The notes under the pieces: generated by a model
Seen by the model: the letters and a program-made list of their open reading frames with translations, nothing else
Told to the model about the DNA's origin: nothing
The model's database searches: none
Position numbers and translations under genes: made by a program
In this document: piece after piece, positions 5,079-9,584 of the stretch
Layout of the letters: each line of letters opens with the position of its first letter
How positions within the stretch are numbered: the stretch's first letter is position 1
Source: Phycisphaerales bacterium
GTDB lineage: Bacteria; Planctomycetota; Phycisphaerae; Tepidisphaerales; Tepidisphaeraceae
Length of the DNA stretch: 9,584 nt
Assembly: GCA_003153655.1 (NCBI GenBank)
Contig: PMAK01000103.1
Location: 1 to 9,584, forward strand
Direction of reading: 5' to 3'

Positions 5079-6017
5079 ATGGCCCAAACAATGAAAACCA
5101 AGCCGCGTCTCGGCCGAGGATTAAGCAGCTTAATCTCAATCTCGAGCTTGCCCGTGGAAGCCGATGTCTCCCACGCCGACTCAGCATCCGCCCTGCCGTC
5201 GCACTCGCCATCTAATGGCCGTGCCCTCATCACCGGCGAACCCCTGCTAGTCCCAATCGCCACAATCCGCGCCAATCCCCACCAGCCGCGCAAAACGATG
5301 AATGACGCCTCGATTGCCGAGCTCTCCGCCAGCATCAAATCATCCGGCATTATCCAGCCCCTGGTCCTCCGTCGAACAAAAGACGGCTTCGAACTCATCG
5401 CCGGTGAACGCCGCCTCAGAGCCGCAAAATTAGCCGGACTGACCGAAGTCCCGGCAATCATCCGCGACGTCGACGGCTTCACTCAGGCCCAAATGGCCCT
5501 CATCGAAAACGTTCAACGCGAAGATCTGAATCCCATCGAGCGAGCCCACGGCTACCGAACCCTCATGGATCAACTCGGCCTAACCCAGCTCGAACTAGCC
5601 GGCCGCATGGGCGAAGACCGCAGCTCCATCGCAAACTACCTGCGATTACTCGACCTCTCCGAAGGCGTTCACACCATGATCCGCGACGGCCGCCTAAGCC
5701 TCGGTCACGCGAAACTCCTAGCAGGGGTGCCCGATCCAACAGAACAACTTCGCCTGGCTGGCATCGTCATCGCCCAGGGCCTCTCCGTCCGAAACCTCGA
5801 ACGCCTCCTGCAAACCGGCACCCAACCCGCCACAGTTCGCAAACCCGCCAGCTCCCCAGCCCATATTCAGGATCTGGAAAAAACCCTGGCCAGACAACTC
5901 GGAATGCGGGTCGAGGTCCGATCGGCCGCAAAAGGGAAAGGCAAGCTCATCGTCCATTACGGCTCCTTGGATCAGTTCGATGACCTTCTCCAAAAGCTCG
6001 GAGTCCGACCGGAATAA
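5079..6017 (+). CDS. parB: Chromosome-partitioning protein ParB (CTP-dependent clamp)
   Basis: ParB binds parS, loads onto DNA as a CTP-gated clamp, and partners with ParA to segregate origins. In 312-aa numbering: LGRGLSSL (11-18) is the N-terminal ParA-stimulating motif; ANPHQPRK opens the CTPase domain; GERRLRA (109-115) and ENVQREDLNPIE (143-154) are the CTP-binding motifs; TQLELAGRMGEDRSSIANYL (about 169-188) is the parS-reading helix-turn-helix; and the last ~50 residues (QDLEKTLARQLGM onward) form the dimerisation domain. The length is normal. The start at ATG 5079 is fixed by AGGAAAGGAG (5061-5070) and by MAQTMKTKPRLGRGL; an in-frame reading from 4980 would translate parS itself and is rejected. 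No parA is adjacent. parS sites lie 38 bases before the gene and 5 bases after it. Confidence 0.96.
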   Translation: MAQTMKTKPRLGRGLSSLISISSLPVEADVSHADSASALPSHSPSNGRALITGEPLLVPIATIRANPHQPRKTMNDASIAELSASIKSSGIIQPLVLRRTKDGFELIAGERRLRAAKLAGLTEVPAIIRDVDGFTQAQMALIENVQREDLNPIERAHGYRTLMDQLGLTQLELAGRMGEDRSSIANYLRLLDLSEGVHTMIRDGRLSLGHAKLLAGVPDPTEQLRLAGIVIAQGLSVRNLERLLQTGTQPATVRKPASSPAHIQDLEKTLARQLGMRVEVRSAAKGKGKLIVHYGSLDQFDDLLQKLGVRPE

Positions 6018-6022
6018 TCTGA

Positions 6023-6038
6023 TGTTCCACGTGGAACA
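6023..6038. promoter_or_regulatory. parS: parS centromere site, after parB
   Basis: This is the same perfect palindrome TGTTCCACGTGGAACA as upstream of parB, with symmetry extending to 18 bp (6022-6039). It begins 5 bases after the parB stop. Two parS sites about 1 kb apart bracket the gene. Confidence 0.93.
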
Positions 6039-6067
6039 TTGAATAAACCCTCTATTTCCTACCGATT

Positions 6068-6089
6068 ATGTTTTATATATATAAAACAT
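6068..6089. promoter_or_regulatory. Perfect 22-bp AT-rich palindrome upstream of the reductase
   Basis: ATGTTTTATAT is followed directly by its exact reverse complement ATATAAAACAT, a spacer-free perfect palindrome. It lies 46 bases before the reductase ATG, upstream of a candidate -35 (TGGAAC, 6101-6106). It may be an operator for a dimeric regulator. It could also act as a weak parB terminator hairpin, but it has no proper T tract. Confidence 0.45.
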
Positions 6090-6100
6090 TTTGCGAGATA

Positions 6101-6129
6101 TGGAACGTCTTTCATTAGTCCTTTAAATT
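6101..6129 (+). promoter_or_regulatory. Candidate promoter of the reductase gene
   Basis: TGGAAC (6101-6106) and TAAATT (6124-6129) are spaced by 17 bases. The -10-like box ends 6 bases before ATG 6136, and no Shine-Dalgarno is present, so the transcript could be leaderless. The hexamer matches are only 3/6 and 4/6. Confidence 0.25.
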
Positions 6130-6135
6130 CCCCCT

Positions 6136-7143
6136 ATGTCCGAAAATCACAACAACGACAGTCAGCCAGTAGATGTCACCATCATCGGCGGGGGGCCCAC
6201 GGGCCTCTTCGGCGCCTTCTACGCCGGCCTCCGCGGAATGTCCGTCAAAATCCTCGACTCTCTCGATATCCTCGGCGGCCAACTCACCACCCTCTATCCC
6301 GAAAAATTCATCTACGACGTCGGTGGCTTCCCCCAGATCCTCGCCAAAGACCTCGCCCAGGCACTCATCGACCAGGCCAACCAATACAAGCCCGTCGTCT
6401 CCCTCGGCGAACGCGTCGACCGCCTCGAACGCGATGTCTCGTCTGGCATATTTACTCTACATACGAAGTCACAAAAGCATCGCACCCGTTCTATCCTCAT
6501 CGCCGCGGGAATCGGCGCCTTCGAGCCCAAAACGCTTCAGCTCCCCGAAGCCGAGGGATTCGCCGGCCGCGGCCTCCATTACTTCGTCAAAGATTTACAG
6601 TCGCTCCGAAACAAACGCGTCCTCATCGTCGGCGGGGGGGATAGCGCCGTCGATTGGGCCAACACCGTTTCCCCCATCGCCGCCTCCTGCACCCTCATCC
6701 ATCGCCGCGACCAGTTCCGCGCCCACGAGCAAAGCGTCGCCCTCATGCGCCGCGGCCAAACCAAAATCCTCACGTTCTACGAATTGAAACGGATAGGAGG
6801 GAGCGATCGAATCGAAAATGCAACGGTCTATGACAATCGTAGTAAAGAAGAACAAATCATCGACATCGACGCGGTCCTGGTCAACGTCGGATTCAATAAT
6901 TCCCTCGGACCCATCAAAGAGTGGGGCCTGGAAATCGAAGGCGGATCAATCAAGGTCGATGCGATGATGCAAACCAACATCCCCGGCGTATTCGCCGCCG
7001 GCGATATCGCCACGTTCCCCGGAAAACTAAAACTCATCGCCACAGGCTTCGGCGAAGCCTGCATCGCCGTCAATTTCGCCAAGCACTACCTGGACCCGAA
7101 GGCCAATATCTTCCCAGGCCACAGCTCGAATATGAAACGATAA
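6136..7143 (+). CDS. Ferredoxin/flavodoxin--NADP+ reductase, thioredoxin-reductase-like type
   Basis: This is a flavoenzyme that exchanges electrons between NADPH and ferredoxin or flavodoxin in the cytoplasm. The 335-aa length is usual for TrxR-like FNRs. An FAD dinucleotide fold occurs at IIGGGPTGLFGAFYAG (16-31), with DILGGQLTTLYPEK (44-57) after it. The NADPH fold is VLIVGGGDSAVDWA (162-175), with IHRRDQFRAH (188-197) supplying arginines for the 2'-phosphate. The second FAD motif is GVFAAGDI (284-291). The redox CxxC of true thioredoxin reductases is absent from the NADPH domain, which favours FNR over TrxR. No Shine-Dalgarno precedes ATG 6136. It follows parB and parS by about 100 bases, probably as its own transcription unit. 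No ferredoxin gene is nearby. Confidence 0.9.
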   Translation: MSENHNNDSQPVDVTIIGGGPTGLFGAFYAGLRGMSVKILDSLDILGGQLTTLYPEKFIYDVGGFPQILAKDLAQALIDQANQYKPVVSLGERVDRLERDVSSGIFTLHTKSQKHRTRSILIAAGIGAFEPKTLQLPEAEGFAGRGLHYFVKDLQSLRNKRVLIVGGGDSAVDWANTVSPIAASCTLIHRRDQFRAHEQSVALMRRGQTKILTFYELKRIGGSDRIENATVYDNRSKEEQIIDIDAVLVNVGFNNSLGPIKEWGLEIEGGSIKVDAMMQTNIPGVFAAGDIATFPGKLKLIATGFGEACIAVNFAKHYLDPKANIFPGHSSNMKR

Positions 7144-7218
7144 AGAAGCGGTTACTGGTTTTCAACAAGAAATCCGAAAACGTGATCCGTCCTGAACGCG
7201 CAGCCTATTATTGACAGC

Positions 7219-8052
7219 ATGATCGCTATGTTTCGCCGCAACCTGCTGATCTCAATCGCCTTTCTGCTCGCAACCGTTTCAATAGCGGTAGGGGGGCAAA
7301 CAACCCGTCCATCACCAACCGATTCCGCTTCATCGCTGGTCAGCGCCAAAGGCCCGCTCCTCCTCCATCTCCCCGGCGTCGCCGGACTAATCGGCGCCGA
7401 TCGGCGAATGCTCGCCGGCCTCCGCGACGGCGGCGTCACAGCCAATATCGTCATCTACGACTGGACCGAGCACGACCCCGGCATCCACGCCCTTCAGGCT
7501 TACGCCCGCAATCAACACGAAGCGCAAACCATCGCCGGCCTGATCGAATCTCACGCAACGGCCGATCCGCTCTCACCCATCTACATCACCGCCCACAGCG
7601 GCGGCTGCGGTCTCGTCGCCTGGGCACTGGCCGATCTCCCAGCCGATGTAAAAGTCCAGACCGTCATCTTCATCGCCCCCGCCCTGTCGCCCAGATTTGA
7701 TCTCTCCGCAGCCCTGCGACATGTGAATGGAAAGCTGTACGTCTTCTCCAGCCGGTTCGACACCGTCGTCCTCTTCACCGGCACAAGAATCTTCGGAACA
7801 ATCGACGGCGTGCAAACAGAAGCAGCGGGTTTCAGCGGATTCATTCAGCCCAAAAACGCCGACCCGCTCATGTACGAGAAGATCGTCCCGCGCGCGTATC
7901 AAACAGATTGGGCCAAGTATGGAGATTCCGGAGATCACATCGGAGGAATGCAACGCGACTTCGCGGCCGCCATGATAGCGCCGCTGATTGTCACCGCCCC
8001 CACAACGCAGACCGCCGCACAAACCGACGCCCCGCAACATCCTGGTGGGTGA
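7219..8052 (+). CDS. Secreted alpha/beta-hydrolase-fold protein
   Basis: The product is 277 aa. Residues about 5-25 (RRNLLISIAFLLATVSIAVG) form a signal peptide or N-anchor. The mature part opens with GPLLLHLPGVAGLIGADRRM, an oxyanion-strand-like beginning. The nucleophile elbow is ITAHSGG (Ser127; AxSxG rather than GxSxG). Likely partners are Asp181 in SSRFDTVV and His240 in SGDHIGG, which gives a complete Ser-Asp-His triad in the right order. The tail is Thr/Ala/Gln-rich. ATG 7228 (MFRRN) is an alternative start that would give a cleaner signal peptide; neither codon has a clear ribosome-binding site. It lies 75 bases after the reductase and converges on the SirB1-like gene 13 bases away. 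The substrate is unknown: esterase or lipase-like activity in the envelope is inferred. Confidence 0.8.
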   Translation: MIAMFRRNLLISIAFLLATVSIAVGGQTTRPSPTDSASSLVSAKGPLLLHLPGVAGLIGADRRMLAGLRDGGVTANIVIYDWTEHDPGIHALQAYARNQHEAQTIAGLIESHATADPLSPIYITAHSGGCGLVAWALADLPADVKVQTVIFIAPALSPRFDLSAALRHVNGKLYVFSSRFDTVVLFTGTRIFGTIDGVQTEAAGFSGFIQPKNADPLMYEKIVPRAYQTDWAKYGDSGDHIGGMQRDFAAAMIAPLIVTAPTTQTAAQTDAPQHPGG

Positions 8053-8065
8053 TACGCTCGGCGCC

Positions 8066-8908
8066 CTAAGCCGACAGAACGTCGAGCAACTGTTTCAGGT
8101 CTGTTTTCTGCGGATCATCCGGGTTATTGCGCAGATATGAATCAAGCCACATGCTCGCCGGCCGCGCCATCCCGATGCGCGCCAACACCAGCGCCAAATC
8201 GCGCTGCAAATGTCCCTGTTTCGGCCAGAGCAGCATCTCCATTTCCAAAACAGCCGCGACATCCGCGTACTGATTGTTGGTGCCGAAAATATGCAGAAGG
8301 TTTTGCAAAATCCGCGTCAGCCAATGCCGATGCGATGCCGGCCGGAGCATTTCATCCGACCACTCCATCTCCGGCCCGAACAACTCCTGCAGCCGCGCAT
8401 GCGCTTCGTCGCGCGAAAGAGTCCGCCCGCCGCTAAACGGATCAATCAGCATGATCTGTTGCGGAGCCTCTTCAACCGCCACGAGAAAATGCCCCGGCAA
8501 TCCCACGCCCCATGTCCTGAGGCCCAGCCGTTCGCCGACAATCTTGTAAACAAGGCTCAACGTGATCGGCAAGCCCCGTTTCGTCGACACAACGGCGGGC
8601 AAATAGCTGTTCGCCGGGTTGTAATAATCTTCTGTATTGCCGCGAAAATCCTCTTCGTTAAACAGCACATCGTGCATGTGCGCCAGCACCGCCTGTGTCT
8701 GCTGGCTGCGAACCCGCTTGCGAACCGTATCGACGTAATGTTGCAACTGGCGATCGACGCGCAGCGCATTCGCATCCGGCATATGGTGCGTCGCAATGGC
8801 GATCGCCCCATACAGCAACGCATCCGTTGACTTGAGAGTCTCAACCTGCCGCCCCAGGAGCTTGAACGCCTCTGGCGAGCAGCACTGCGGTAGGGCGGGG
8901 CGATTCAT
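8066..8908 (-). CDS. SirB1-family protein (transglutaminase-like fold plus TPR-like C-terminus)
   Basis: The 280-aa protein matches the SirB1/YchA family pattern. The key segment is NSYLPAVVSTKRGLPITLSL followed by VYKIVGERLGL and GVGLPGHFLV (residues about 100-143), then LIDPFSGG (154-161). His140 and Asp156 correspond to transglutaminase-core residues. The catalytic Cys position appears to be Ser/Leu (ITLSLVY), as in other SirB1 proteins, so enzyme activity is doubtful. Residues about 190-275 are helical with TPR-like character. The start ATG 8908 has GGAG at 8919-8916, 7 bases upstream, partly inside a hairpin. It is convergent with the hydrolase gene, and no neighbour clarifies its role. 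E. coli homologues sit beside prfA/prmC; that context is absent here. Confidence 0.85.
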   Translation of the reverse strand: MNRPALPQCCSPEAFKLLGRQVETLKSTDALLYGAIAIATHHMPDANALRVDRQLQHYVDTVRKRVRSQQTQAVLAHMHDVLFNEEDFRGNTEDYYNPANSYLPAVVSTKRGLPITLSLVYKIVGERLGLRTWGVGLPGHFLVAVEEAPQQIMLIDPFSGGRTLSRDEAHARLQELFGPEMEWSDEMLRPASHRHWLTRILQNLLHIFGTNNQYADVAAVLEMEMLLWPKQGHLQRDLALVLARIGMARPASMWLDSYLRNNPDDPQKTDLKQLLDVLSA

Positions 8909-8917
8909 GAATTGACT

Positions 8918-8954
8918 CCGGTTGTTGACCGAGGCTTATATCGGTCAAAACCGG
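8918..8954. promoter_or_regulatory. Inverted repeat before the SirB1-like gene: leader hairpin or + strand terminator
   Basis: CCGGTTGTTGACCGA (8918-8932) and TCGGTCAAAACCGG (8941-8954) are inverted copies with one bulged base and an 8-base loop. In the SirB1 leader (minus strand) the 3' arm includes the GG of its GGAG ribosome-binding site. Read on the + strand, the stem is followed by CA and five T, the layout of an intrinsic terminator. Which role applies cannot be decided from the sequence alone. Confidence 0.45.
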
Positions 8955-9009
8955 CATTTTTCATGCGTAAATGAGTCAGGATGATGCCAAGCAATGAGTT
9001 GGCCCGCTG

Positions 9010-9241
9010 TCGGTAGGGTATTCAAACTCAGCGTGTGGGCAGCCGGCTAATTCCGGCCTGTCGGAACTCTACCATTGAGCAACTGCCCGCGAATCCATCT
9101 CGCCGACTTCATCGATTTGATCTATTTTTCACGCGACAAAGCGTCCCCGCGCGTAGGAGGTGGCTCGCGCCAAATCAATTCCCATGGCCCACATGGCCCA
9201 TTTTATGAGTGAAGGTTTTATTGCCTAAGATCAGAGTTGTG
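9010..9241 (-). repeat. Tandem element, copy A, with tRNA-like segments
   Basis: This is the first of two diverged direct copies; its partner is copy B at 9329-9573. The core aligns without gaps to 9380-9464 for about 85 bases (offset 339). CTCTACCATTGAGCAA is identical in both, and the tails after GGCCCAT and at GATCAGA(G/A)TTGTG also match. No protein frame is conserved between the copies. The minus strand holds tRNA-like pieces. Confidence 0.7.
9037..9088 (-). other. tRNA-like fold in copy A
   Basis: On the minus strand, GGGCAG (9088-9083) can pair fully with CTGCCC (9042-9037). Inside lie a D-arm-like GCTCAATGGTAGAGT and an anticodon-like hairpin with stem TTCCG/CGGAA and a 6-base loop. 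A T-loop-like GAGTTTGAATACC follows further 3'. A standard tRNA would need a 7-base anticodon loop and the T-arm inside the acceptor pair, so this is at best a degenerate or derived tRNA. Confidence 0.35.
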
Positions 9242-9363
9242 AACTATGACCCGCGCGATCCGGATCAGCACTGGATCCGACGTAAAACTTGCCGGCGGGA
9301 TTCCGAAGAATATAAACTCAAAACAAACTCGGCAGGCAGGACTCGAACTCCGATTTATCGGGA

Positions 9364-9379
9364 TGTTCCACCTGAAACC
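9364..9379. promoter_or_regulatory. Degenerate parS-like sequence
   Basis: TGTTCCACCTGAAACC resembles parS TGTTYCACGTGAAACA, with the core G changed to C and the last A changed to C. The broken CACGTG core makes ParB binding doubtful. It lies in the part of repeat copy B that copy A lacks. Confidence 0.2.
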
Positions 9380-9427
9380 AGCCGGTTAATCCCGACTCGT
9401 CGGGGCTCTACCATTGAGCAAGTTCTC
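9374..9427 (-). other. tRNA-like fold in copy B
   Basis: The minus strand carries GCTCAATGGTAGAGC (D-arm-like, now with four Watson-Crick stem pairs). An anticodon-like hairpin follows with stem CCCG(A)/(T)CGGG. The closing helix GAGAAC/GGTTTC pairs 5 of 6, including one G-U. A textbook T-loop sequence GTTCGAGTC lies 3' at 9348-9340, but its flanks do not pair as a T-stem. Confidence 0.35.
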
Positions 9428-9584
9428 TCGAATCCACTTCGCTGATTTCATCGACTTAATTTGCCGCTCCCGCTTCATAGCCTCCCCCCCCGCGTAAGAT
9501 GGCATTCCCGCCAAACAAGTTCCCAAGGCCCATTTTTATGCGTGAAGGTATTCTTCCCCAGATCAGAATTGTGCTCAGCAACCC

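Larger units (their letters stand above)
9329..9573 (-). repeat. Tandem element, copy B, with tRNA-like segments
   Basis: This is the second copy of the element, separated from copy A by about 87 bases. Relative to A it has about two dozen extra bases between the T-loop-like part and the AGCCGG(C/T)TAAT block, and these contain a degenerate parS-like sequence. A run of eight C (9484-9491) lies where A has TCCCCGCG. The sequence continues almost to the window end, so further copies may follow outside. Confidence 0.7.

Noticed and set aside
4838..5215. 125-codon plus-strand frame in the nuoD-parB gap
   Set aside because: It runs through parS and into parB in a different frame, with no protein features beyond chance; the AT-rich part looks regulatory.
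8058..8074. TCGGC/GCCGA hairpin between the convergent hydrolase and SirB1-like genes
   Set aside because: The stem has only five base pairs and no T tract on either strand, so it is too weak to call a terminator.
9340..9430. A functional tRNA gene on the minus strand
   Set aside because: D-arm and T-loop words are present, but the T-stem does not pair, the anticodon loop is too short and no proper acceptor stem encloses both arms.
9209..9445. 78-codon plus-strand frame in the repeat region
   Set aside because: It crosses the tRNA-like repeat, is not conserved between the two copies and has no motif.

Overview
The window looks like chromosomal DNA from a GC-rich bacterium, most likely a planctomycete of the Phycisphaerae type. 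That guess rests on the NuoD variant, the style of the small lineage-type proteins and the very C-rich + strand. It is a resemblance from memory, not a database result. The only strongly diagnostic genes are nuoD and nuoE (respiratory complex I), parB with two parS sites (chromosome segregation), and a TrxR-like ferredoxin/flavodoxin-NADP+ reductase.

Layout. A minus-strand series runs from about 4730 down to 100: nuoD, an unrecognised 150-aa gene tightly behind it, an orphan VapB-type antitoxin with the probable remains of its toxin gene, nuoE, a 136-aa membrane-anchored protein, a membrane-anchored tyrosine/dual-specificity phosphatase, and three very small genes. The last genes are packed with overlaps or gaps of a few bases and are probably co-transcribed. 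The smallest, at the end, lacks a normal start for its conserved N-terminus. From the divergent gap at 4743-5078 a plus-strand set begins: parS, parB, a second parS, then the reductase and a secreted alpha/beta hydrolase. A convergent minus-strand SirB1-type transglutaminase-fold gene follows. The last ~670 bases contain no convincing protein gene. They carry two diverged tandem copies of a ~200-240 bp element with tRNA-like pieces (D-arm, anticodon-like hairpin, T-loop-like motif) on the minus strand.

How the parts relate. NuoD and NuoE are subunits of one complex, but the VapB remnant and the 150-aa gene separate them. That block also loses the strong C-over-G skew of its neighbours, which suggests a later insertion. 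parB has no parA beside it but is bracketed by two perfect parS palindromes, one in its own leader, which suggests autoregulation and possibly proximity to the replication origin. nuoD and the reductase both lack a Shine-Dalgarno sequence and have -10-like boxes 7-9 bases before ATG, so leaderless transcripts are possible. No CRISPR array, insertion sequence, phage gene or complete new defence system is visible. The most unexplained part is the tRNA-like tandem repeat at the right end.
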